Assembly: GCA_035048815.1 (NCBI GenBank)
Contig: JAUCBN010000046.1
Coordinates: 12,254,999 to 12,318,998 of the forward strand
Reading direction: 5' to 3'
DNA: 64,000 nucleotides
Source: Abelmoschus esculentus
Taxonomy: Eukaryota; Streptophyta; Magnoliopsida; Malvales; Malvaceae
Positions 48,505-58,149 of the stretch are shown one piece after another. How positions within the stretch are numbered: position 1 is the first letter of the stretch; each line of letters starts with the position of its first letter. The notes below the pieces were generated by a model. The model ran no database searches, had not been told where the DNA came from, and saw only the letters and a program-made list of their open reading frames with translations. Position numbers and translations under genes: made by a program.

Positions 48505-50500
48505 GGTGACAAAAAGAGGGTAAAACAATAAAAATCCTTATAGATTATATATGTGGTAAATCAAAGAAATGGCTAAAGCTCAAAGTTGGTTCATTAAGGA
48601 TAAATATTTAAAGGGTGGTTATTTTTTGAAAGATAAAATGAGTTAAATCCTTATGCATCTATCACATTAAAACATCATAATCAATCGTGTAGTCTCGAAA
48701 AACATTATGCCACAAGTTCTAGAATATAATAAATTAGTCGGCACACTCAATCAAAAATAAAGAGCAAAAAAGAAAATTTACGCTCATTAGGCTCAAAACT
48801 CACATAAAAAGCTAACTTGTACTAAGTCATGCTAACATTTCAACTAACAAATGCATGTAATTGAAAAGTTTTTGAAAAACCAACTAATCATGTCAATTGC
48901 TATAATGCTTCTTTAAAACATTAAGTCAAGAAAAATTCAATTTCAAACAATCGAATAAGATATAAAAGGAATTTGATATTAATTATACCCCTCACTTTAG
49001 TCATATTGTTCCAATTTGATAAGATAAAATCTTTGTGACGTGTCAATGGAGTCGAGGCCATCATGCACTTCATGAATTTTCATTGTGCTCATCTCATTGT
49101 GGTTGTGTTTCTTGTGGTGTTTGAGGTTGAGGTCTTCGAAGGAAAACACGCTCATTCTGAGGTGTTATCGCACCCGATGGAACAATGAATGGTACATCGA
49201 GAGTACCGAAAAGAAGTTCGATAGTATCTAAATATCTAGCATCCAAGGCATCCATGTTAAAAGCATAAGTAAATTGAGAAGTATCAATTGACATTGGAAA
49301 AAGACGAGATGCAAGATTTAGAATATACAGATTAAGAATTAGTGGGCGATTGGTTCACGGAACATGCTCGAAGGCACGAGCAAACAAAAATCCCAAGTTT
49401 ACCTTTATACCGACTTGCATGCACCAAAGAAAGAAAAGTTCGACCATACTTAAACTCGAAGAGGTGTCTGTATGCATTGAAATGATTTATGTAACGAAGT
49501 ACCGGATTATGTATGTTCCATCCTTTCGTTGAGTGAACATTATATTTGGATCCCGCCAATCCAGTAAGCATCTCATAAGATAAATCATTGTCAAAATCTT
49601 GCGGAATCTCATTCAAAGCTGTTAAGTACTCTGAAACCGTAACATCGATCACGAATCCCATATAATAGCTAAATTCAACAATAGACATTCGAAAGTATTG
49701 TCCAAGTAAACGAAAAGAAATTACATTAGGTGAATGCACAGAAATAACTCATTCTCTTTTATATGCAAATGTAGCATAAAATTCAAACACTAACTCATAA
49801 TATATGCAACATCGAATTTCATAATATAAAGTTCAACCAATTGCATTAAAGAGTTGTGCAACAGATTCACGTAAATGCAAACTTGCAAGTGTTTCAGAAG
49901 GAATATACTTACAAATATGAAACTTACGGTGTCGAATGCAATTAAATAGCAATAAATCTTCACCTTCAAATAGCAAATATCCCTTTAAAGTTTCTTTGAT
50001 CGAAGCGGCAAACGATCTCCCACGAAAAAACGCTCCGAATTCTCTTTTGGTTGAGGTTGTTCATCCTGTTCATGACCAAAACTTGGATGGTCGCCACTTT
50101 GCTCATAATTTTGTTGTTCCATTGATGGACCATCGACATGAAAGCTTCCACACGTATCTGTAAAATTGAAAATATGGTGGAAAATTAATAATGTGACAAC
50201 ATAAATCGGTTCAGAATTTACCTTAATGTCGGCTTCTCCCGGAGTTGCCGAATATGTCGAAAAATTCGAAGCCACAACATTCGGCATTTATTGCATCAAG
50301 GCAACAATTGGCAATGAGTTGAATGACGATGAGTACACCATTGTCCGTGAAGGAGTTTGTCGTGCAGCACTTCACGAGGAGGAAGGCCGAGCAGCACTTC
50401 GTGATGGAGTTTGCTCCCTTGTAGCGTCGTACTCAACGCTGGTTAAATTTACTATTTATATATAGTCCATTTGATTTTTAGGATACATGCAAAAATTCAA
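48505..50500 (-). pseudogene. Athila-like ORF1 relic, copy beside SPH-D
   Basis: Second copy of the relic at 38400-40500, about 10.0 kb away and co-linear. On the minus strand from about 50287: a segment GSFHVDGPSMEQQNYEQSGD, then HEQDEQPQPKENSERFFVGD, then broken frames with NPVLRYINHFNAYRHLFEFK and DTSQFTYAFNMDALDARYLD. Frameshifts and stops differ from the other copy, so both decayed separately after duplication. Confidence 0.6.
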
Positions 50501-50514
50501 TAAAAAACATTACA

Positions 50515-50790
50515 CTCACAACATCGTTTGATAGCGGCATTTTGTGGCATTTTTGTGCAAACGCAGTAATATTATACATATCACAGTGTTTACATCAAAA
50601 AGGTCATAAAATGACAAAGTTTGTGGCGTTTTACCATAAACGCCTATATAGTGACGTTTGTGAGGAAAACGTCGCAATAGGTCTATTTTATGGTCACGTT
50701 TTGTACAAAACACCATAATAGGTTTCGTTTTAGCAGAGTTAGGTTATATAAACGTCTCAATAAGTCTTGTTTTTGACTTAGATTGAATAC
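50515..50790. repeat. CACTA-like repeat block (SPH-D flank)
   Basis: Very similar to 40505-40790: GTGGCGTTTTACCATAAACG and TATAGTGACGTTTGTGAGG. The CACTA terminus has decayed to CACTCACAACATCG. Confidence 0.55.
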
Positions 50791-51248
50791 TTGGTTTATA
50801 TGTTCGTTTAGTTTGTGTTTGACTTAAATTGAACACTTAGTTTATATGTTCGCCAAATTTTGCAATTACACCACTGTCTTTAAGCTCTTTCGACCTTTCA
50901 TAAGGTAATGATAACCAAACTCTCAAGGAAGCTTTTTCAGGATTCAATAATGTTACTAAACATGATCGTTTAGTTATTCATGTACATGTTCGCTTAAGAT
51001 CCACAAACATGTTAACTTATAAGTTTACCAAATTTTATAATTACTCCACTCGTCTTTAAGCTCTTTGGGTTTCACAGTTTGAACTCCAAAATTCACCATG
51101 TGTTCAATTTAGTCTTTACCTTTAAGAGTATTTAAAGTTTAAAAAAGGAAATAAAAAATTGGGTAAACGAGCTTATAAATGTGTCAATAAATGAACTTGT
51201 TCATGAATATAAATTAAATAATCAACATACAAATTGGTAGATTCGATC

Positions 51249-51683
51249 CTACCAAGGGTAATCTCTATACCAAGTGGCATTATCATTACTAAAATAAATC
51301 CCATCACTTCTCACTGACCACATACAAGAATTATGATACTTCAAGCAACGTTCTTCATCTCTGATAGCGTCAAAAGCGTCGAAGCTTCTGCTCTTGTGAC
51401 CCATCCATTGTGCATTGCAGAAGAAGAGGGTCGTCCGGAAGAAGTTTATCTTGGTGTCCCACGTGTAGTCCTGTCCTATCCCCATTGGTCTGTCCCCAAT
51501 GTCCCTCTTCTTAGAATTGCAATGTAAAAAGAGATACGGCTCGTGGGGTGGAGAATTAAGCAAAGGTAAATCGTTTCGAATATGAATATGATAGTTAATA
51601 AACCATATACTCTCCACAAATGGAACAAGTAGGAGGGAAAACGCTAGCAGCAATGGGAGGGCAACACTTTTGAGGTTGCCCAT
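51249..51683 (-). CDS. S-protein homologue SPH-D, 144 aa, most diverged copy
   Basis: Intact open frame with the signal peptide and all four conserved mature cysteines. It carries more changes than the other copies: VPFVESIWFINYHIHIRNDL (the Cys before the mature start is Ser), HEPYLFLHCNSKKRD, PMGIGQDY, NAQWMGHKS and CLKYHNSCMW. The sequon NATW is kept and HNSC adds a potential second site (Asn-Ser-Cys, a weak sequon). Minus strand, single exon. Confidence 0.9.
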   Translation of the reverse strand: MGNLKSVALPLLLAFSLLLVPFVESIWFINYHIHIRNDLPLLNSPPHEPYLFLHCNSKKRDIGDRPMGIGQDYTWDTKINFFRTTLFFCNAQWMGHKSRSFDAFDAIRDEERCLKYHNSCMWSVRSDGIYFSNDNATWYRDYPW

Positions 51684-51727
51684 GGTGTGTGAGATATATT
51701 TTGTGATCACCATGTAAGGTTTGATGG

Positions 51728-51735
51728 TATTTATA
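51728..51735 (-). promoter_or_regulatory. TATA box of SPH-D
   Basis: TATAAATA in gene sense, 45-base spacing conserved. Confidence 0.55.
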
Positions 51736-52159
51736 TTTTGATTTTTTAAGTTTTAGGTGTTTATTTTTAGATTAAACATTTTATATTTGTTAAATTTTGA
51801 AATTGAATTGATCAACGAAATCGGAGATTGACAAATTCTTTTGAACTAAAATTAAACAATAATTTTAAAAGAAAAACAACAGTAGTGATTCTCATGGGTA
51901 AAAAAAAACGGTCCAGAAATAAAGTGTTTTGAAATTATTTGAATTTCAAAGTTCTCTTTACAATCCTTCTTATGCACTAAAATAATTATTTCCTTTTTTA
52001 TACAAAATAGAAGCTAGATTTTTATTAAAAAAAAATAAGATACAAATTAATACAATATATCTCTAACATAAAAACTCAACTGTTACAACGAAACAAAACC
52101 AAAAATCTTCCTTGAAATAGAGTAAATAATTATCACAATCGTATTTGTTTTATGACATG

Positions 52160-54704
52160 TGTAGCGACCCTTTTAAAATTTAAAATTTTTAAAATTTTGA
52201 AAGAAATTAAAATGAAATAAAAAGCTTGAAGTTTTTTTAGGAAAAGATTAAAATTTAGATGAAAATTTTAAAATTTAAAAAGTCTTGGGATTTTTGAAAT
52301 TGGAAAGCAAATTTAAAAAAGTATGAAAACAATTTGAAAATTGGTTGGAGTCGCCAACTGGCACTAAGGTAGACCGGACACCGTGAAACCAAGGATTCGA
52401 GTGAAATTGGGTCAAAGAGTCGGTTACGATTAAAAAAATGGTGTTAGCATTTTAAAATCGCCTAAAATTGACACCTTTTAAAATTACTGTTTAATTAATT
52501 TCAAAATTTCCGAATTAAAGTGACATTAAATTAAAATTTGGTGATAAATTCGAGCATATTTTAAAAGTCTCTTTATTTGAAAGTAAACACACAATAATCC
52601 ACCCCTACATTTGGTACCAGCCCCGTTACGACCGAATAAAGAGACATCGCATTGATTTAGTTAATGTGTTGAAACTTAAATATTACGTGGCACAATGATA
52701 AATAAATACAAAATGTACCAAATTACATGGATAACACAAAATTAAAAGCAAACATAATTACAAATAAACATACAAATAAATATATACATGAATAAATAAA
52801 TAAATAAACCAATGAATATTAAATAAATAAAAAGAAAAAAGTTTTAATTCTATGAGAAGGACCGAATTGAAACAAAATAAAGCTTTCAGAGCAAAATTGA
52901 AACAAACAGAAGTGTATTTTACAAATCGGGGACTAAAATAAAAAGAAATTGAAATTATAGTGTTGATTTGAAACAAAAAGAGGACTTAATTAAAACAATC
53001 TAAGCATTCTGAGGTGACATTATAAAAACAAAGAGGTCATTTATGATTTCGTGACCAAATTGAAAAGCGAATCAAAGTTGAAGGGCCCCCGGAGATCAAT
53101 ACTCTTACATGAAGGGGTTTAATGAGGAGAATAAAACCATTTTCTAAAGCTTGTGAGTATAAAACATATGTTTTTAAAAAACTTGGATAATCCTTCTTCG
53201 AATAACCAAACCCTCAAGCTCTCATTTTCTCTAAAAATGTATGAACACTCATCATGTTCATCCCAAAACCGTTAACAAAAACTCCAGAAACCACTACGCC
53301 GACCACTACCCACGATGGCCAGTGATCGAAACTTTTTTCAGACCCAAACAACTCTAAACCTAAATCGAATCAGAAAAAAACCTTTGTTTTTAGAAGATCG
53401 AAACCCCAAAAACACATTTTTAGAAAATGAAGAAAACCAGAAAACCCCTAACCGATTCACCTCGGATGGCTCAAGACCTTGGGCTTATCACCGGAGACTT
53501 TTGTTCGGATCAAGGGAAAAGAAAACAGCCAACGAAAAAAGGTTAAGAAAAACGAAAACCCTATTCTATTTCTTTGTTTTTTATTCGCTGCATGCAAAAT
53601 CTCAGAGAGGATGTACCTCTGAAATTTCTCTCTTTTTATTGCTGGTGGAACAAGGGGAAAAAGATCCTTATTACAATGTTTTGTTCGATTTATATAACTT
53701 ATTAAAAAAAGGATCTCAAATCCTATTGGTTCTGCTGAAAATTTGGTTGTATTCATGTTGCCCTTTGACTCTCTAAAATTCTCTGAAATTGTGTTTTGGT
53801 TGATCGAGAAATTCCCTCTGATTTTTGTAATCTTATTTGCTTCAAGGATTTTGGCTGCGAATTCCTCGTACGGTCTAACAATATTGTTGTTTGTTGTTTG
53901 TATAAGTTATGGCCAGAGAATGACCAACGGACGATGACCGAAAGACGAAGGGATTTGAGGAGTCATCTGGGAGCCGAGGGAATGCATACGTTGATCACAC
54001 GCGCGCGTGAAGAATTTGAATCTTCAACGCATGGCAGTCTGAAAGCTTCCTTCAGCTCAATTTTGGCCGTTAGATCAGAGGTCAGATCTAACAACCCTCC
54101 TTTGGCTGTGCAAAGATGATAAGAGGGGGGGTTAAGGTTTTGTTTGGTTATCAGGCGAAAATGGGTTGTTGTACATATTTTTGGGTTTTAACCATTTTGT
54201 ATTGGACTGCTAATATTAAAACTTGGGCTATTTAGTTCAGATTATAGATTTATTATAATATGATATGTTATATATATATATATATATATAAAAGAGAAAT
54301 AATATATATACAAAAAGTGCAATATACTTCTTAAAAAAACCAAATGGACTATGCACATAATGAGAAACCGAAGAAAAAAATCATAATAATATTATAATGA
54401 AAATAACAAAGAAATAAAATTGAAAGCAAACCATATAGATATAATTTTTTGAGTTTTTTTTATTTAATTCATATATATAATTAAAGTATGAAAGATTAAT
54501 ATAAAATAATAAGGTAATATATACAAAAAGGAAAAAGAAGACATATATATATATATATATATATTGAAATTTTCAACGCATATGATATAAGAAACAAATA
54601 TGCTAATATGATTTTTTTTCACAAATATTAGTTGATGAATTAAAACCTGTTATTTAAAGGAAACAAAGATTAAAACCTGGTTTTATAACCCAGATAAAAT
54701 TACA
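52160..54704. mobile_element. 2.5-kb LTR-like insertion (probable solo gypsy LTR)
   Basis: It starts TGTAGCGACCC and ends AAATTACA, the TG...CA form of an LTR. The flanks are ACATG (52155-52159) and ATATG (54705-54709), a 4 of 5 target duplication. The same flanking DNA next to SPH-E (58181-58210) is uninterrupted at ATATG, which fixes both edges. The interior has TTGGAGTCGCCAACTGGCAC and ACCGGACACCGTG but no gag or pol. The 153-residue open frame at 53315 starts MASDRNFFQTQTTLN and resembles no family I know. It is most likely LTR sequence. Confidence 0.7.
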
Positions 54705-55033
54705 ATATGATGTTATGAGGTATTGTGTTTAAGGGATCAAATAGATCAAGCATGTGGGGAAATAAATGGTAAATATGATAAGGTATTATGTTGCTTTGAT
54801 GTAATTGATGTATATATGTGAACCTTGAAATATGATGCAAAAGTTAAATACCATATATGAACTATGATAAGTTACATAGAGTTAAGGCTGAAAATATGAT
54901 CCGATTTGATAAATTATGGTTTAAGAGCAAAAATGATATAATAAGTATGATATGATGCTCCTTGGACTTTCATAAACGTTGGATACAATTAGCATTTCAT
55001 AGGGTTATTGGAGCTCACCAAGTAAGAAGGTAT

Positions 55034-56426
55034 GATAGAAATGGTGGTATTTCATGTATTGAAAGAAGGGTATCTTTACAAGAATGATAAACTTCCTATT
55101 TATAGGAGAGTTGAGACACAAGATTACATGAATAATTTTCATTGAATATAGTTCAAAATCAGTTAATAATCAGCTAAATTAGTTGAAACTAATTCTGAAA
55201 TTGATGAGCTTTTGGAAGCTTCTGCAGTTGCTTAACATTCACCGGAGTTTCATGCTTCTGGAAACAATTCAAAAACTTCAACTACCATGATTTTTATTTT
55301 GTGTTCTTCAAACTTGTTGACTGCTAGTGGTTTGGTAAGTGTGTCTGCAACTTGACTATCAACTGGAACATGATTAACTTGCAGTTCATTGGCTCCCACT
55401 TTTTCCCTTACAAAATGTAAATCGAGTTCAATATGCTTAGTTTTTGCATGAAGGATTGGATTAGCAACCATGACTACTGCACTGGTTTTATCACACCAGA
55501 TTCGTGGTGGATCTTGTACTACAACTCCCATCTCATTTAGCACAGCCTTGATCCAGGTTACTCATTCAATATGCTTAGTTTTTGCCTTGATTCACAACAT
55601 CCATGTTTAACCTTTTTCAGCTGAAGTTTGTAGAGTTTAGGGTTGATAATTCCATCTTTGCGTCTTGAAATTATATAATGTGTATTTGTACTAGACTTCT
55701 TTGCTCGAGAGATTTGAGAAGTTTGAGTAGGAACTTGAGTAGAAATATAGAGAGGAACTTGAGAAGGAACATGTTGAACCTGAAAGACCTTGATTAGCTT
55801 CTGTAGAAGAATTTGTGCTGGTTGTTACACATGGATGTTGTGAATCACCCTGATCCTGATCATTGGTGGAGTTGTGATCAATTTGTTGAGTAGCAACCTC
55901 TTCTACTAACCCTTGTTCACCATTTTGCTGAATTATAGCTTCTTCAATGGCTCGCTGGTGTGCACGAGTATCATTGCCCAATGGAAGATCATGCTGAGTT
56001 TCTTCAGAATGATCAGCTTGGCTGAGTGCTCGAGTGTCTTCTGATCCACTAAGAGGTATGGATGTTACTGAAACTGGTTCTTCTTGCTGGTCACTGGGAT
56101 TTCGATGCTGACAATATTCTGGTTGTAGAACAGTGATAGAGGGTGATTTGAACGTGGCATCTTCTTCATTTATGGTTGCTAACATTTGTGCAAAAGGAAA
56201 TACATTTTCATTAAAAACAAAACTACATGAAATAAAAATTTCGCCACCTTTATCCATGCAAAGATATCCTTGATGTGAGGTCCAATATCCCATGAATGTG
56301 AAGGACCTTGTGTGAGCAAAACATTGGCAGCTAAACACTTTAAGGAGAGCATAATCTGGAGGTGTGCCAAGAAGTTTGTGTATTGGTGACATGTTGTCCA
56401 AGGTTGTTTTGACCATAATCTGGAGG
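55034..56426 (-). mobile_element. Truncated Ty1/copia element: LTR, RNase H and integrase pieces
   Basis: Read on the minus strand. The integrase C-terminal part (56416 down to 55691) has SPIHKLLGTPPDYALLKVFS, CFAHTRS and SFVFNENVFPF, followed by a Gln/Ser-rich spacer. The RNase H tail (55543 to 55250) has PPRIWCDKTSAVVMVANPIL, KHIELDLHFVREK and VADTLTKPL. The whole reverse transcriptase between them is missing. The LTR runs from TGTTAAGCAACTG at 55237 down to about 55034 and contains a CCTATAAATAGG TATA box. The 5' half is cut off at 56426, where SPH-associated repeat DNA begins. Confidence 0.75.
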
Positions 56427-56860
56427 CGTGAATATTTTCAACAGAGGACCACTTGTTTTGAGCTTTCATTTTCAGGAAAACTCAAAATTGGGTTGCTTCT
56501 TTTTTTTTTATTAAAACACCTTTTGTCGGTGTAGTAACTCATCTTATACTCACATTCAATTTTCATTATCTTTGCATCTTTTGTTCTAAAGCACCTTTTC
56601 AGATTTTTTTATTTTAAATTATTTTTTTCAAAGTGTCTGTTCGAGTTTTTACTTTATTTTTTATTTTTTATATAATTTTTAGGTTCATGATGATGTTTTT
56701 CTTGTTTCTCTCTCTGTTAACCAATCTCCTTCAATGCTTGAAACATATATGACCAATTAAACTGATAATTTTCATCATTTGAACCCAAAGTTGATATATC
56801 TTTCTTTTCAATTTGATAACATGAACTTTCCTCTTTCCTTTGAAACTGTTGACTCAAAAA
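56427..56860. repeat. Partial third copy of the inter-SPH block
   Basis: GCGTGAATATTTTCAACAGAGG, AGCTTTCATTTTCAGGAAAA and TTTGTTCTAAAGCACCTTTT match 47607 onward. The left portion was replaced by the copia fragment. Confidence 0.6.
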
Positions 56861-56867
56861 TATATGA

Positions 56868-57280
56868 CAGCAACAAGTCTTGTTTTATAGTGACATTTTT
56901 CAGCAAACGGCGCAATAGATCTCGTTATAGCGACGTTTGATTTTACAAACGCTGCGATTGGTAAAACACATTGTTTTAATAATAATTTTATCTTAATCTA
57001 AGACACATCATTCCTAAATCAATCGTGATAATCCCAAACTTCTCCTGCTCCTGCGGTGATATATTTTCTCTGTGTGATTCATTTTGATTATTTGGCCGAC
57101 TTGCAAGTTTATTTTTGTTCACATGGCTTTATGGTGTTACTGAAAAATAAAATGTATAAAAGGAAATAGATAATTGGGTAAACGAGTTTATAAATGTGTT
57201 GATAAATGAATTTGTTCGTGAATATAAATTAAATAATTAACATATAAAATTATTCTCAGAATACAAATTGGTAGATACGA
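56868..57280. repeat. CACTA-like scrap and SPH 3' flank (E), matching the A flank
   Basis: GTCTTGTTTTATAGTGACAT, TTCAGCAAACGGCGCAATAG, CACATCATTCCTAAATCAAT and CACATGGCTTTATGGTGTTA are shared with 35150-35470 beside SPH-A, not with the B or D flanks. Confidence 0.6.
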
Positions 57281-57282
57281 TC

Positions 57283-57717
57283 CTACCAATGGTAATCTCT
57301 ATACCATGCGGCATTATCATTACTAAAATAAATACCATCGCTCCTCACTGACCACATACAAGAAGTATGATACTCCAAGCAACGTTCTTCGTCTCTGATA
57401 GCATCAAAAGCGTCGAAGCTTCTGCTCTTGTGACCCACCCATCGTGCATTGCAGAAGAAGAGAGTTGTCCGAAAGAAGTTTATCTTGGTGTCCCACGTGT
57501 AGTCTTGCCCTATCGCCATTGGTCTGTCCCCGATGTCTCTCTTCTTAGACTTGCAATGTAATAAGAGATTCGGCTCATGGGGTGGAGAATTAAGCAAAGG
57601 TAAATCGTTTCGAACGTGGATATGATAGTTAGTAAACCATATACACTCCACAGATGGAAGAAGCAGGAGGCAAAACGTTAGCAGCAATGGGAGGGCAACG
57701 CTTTTGAGGTTGCCCAT
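57283..57717 (-). CDS. S-protein homologue SPH-E, 144 aa, lacks the N-glycosylation site
   Basis: Intact. The signal peptide is MGNLKSVALPLLLTFCLLLL, all four mature cysteines are present, and most of the mature sequence is identical to SPH-A. Near the C-terminus it reads NDNAAWYRDYHW where the other copies have NATW and end YPW, so the sequon is lost and Pro is replaced by His. The frame stays open for 47 codons upstream of the chosen ATG, but that part runs through the TATA box and is not conserved in other copies, so I do not include it. Confidence 0.9.
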   Translation of the reverse strand: MGNLKSVALPLLLTFCLLLLPSVECIWFTNYHIHVRNDLPLLNSPPHEPNLLLHCKSKKRDIGDRPMAIGQDYTWDTKINFFRTTLFFCNARWVGHKSRSFDAFDAIRDEERCLEYHTSCMWSVRSDGIYFSNDNAAWYRDYHW

Positions 57718-57761
57718 GGTATGTGAGATATATTTTGTGATCACCATGTAAGGTTTGTTGG

Positions 57762-57769
57762 TATTTATA
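57762..57769 (-). promoter_or_regulatory. TATA box of SPH-E
   Basis: TATAAATA in gene sense, 45-base spacing conserved. Confidence 0.55.
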
Positions 57770-58149
57770 TTTTGATTTTTCAGTTTTTTCGTAGTTATTT
57801 TTAGATTAAACAATTGATATTTACTAAATTTTAATATTGAATTGATCAACGAAATCAAAGATTGACAAATTCTTTCAAACTAAAATTAAACAACAATATT
57901 AATAGAAAAAACAATTGTAGTCATTCTCGTAAATAAAAAAATGGGTCCTGAAAATAAAGTGTATTGAAATTACTAATAAAATATTTGAATTTCAGAGTTC
58001 TCTTCACAATCCCTGTTATGCATTTAAATAATTATTTTTTATACAAATTGAGAGGCAGATTTTTCTTAAAAAATAAGATACAAATAAACACTATATCCCT
58101 AGCATAAAAACTCAACCGTTACAACGAAACAAAACCAAAAATCTTCCAT

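Noticed and set aside
48273..48509. 78-residue frame with a Lys-rich start and Phe-rich end
   Set aside because: Arises from A-rich then T-rich tracts in a duplicated non-coding block; not open in the sister block.
53315..53776. 153-residue open frame inside the 2.5-kb insertion
   Set aside because: Lies wholly within an LTR-like element, has low-complexity charged composition and no recognised domain; treated as LTR sequence.
57718..57858. 47-codon N-terminal extension of SPH-E
   Set aside because: It runs through the conserved TATA box, is Asn/Lys/Ile-rich and is not open in the other copies.
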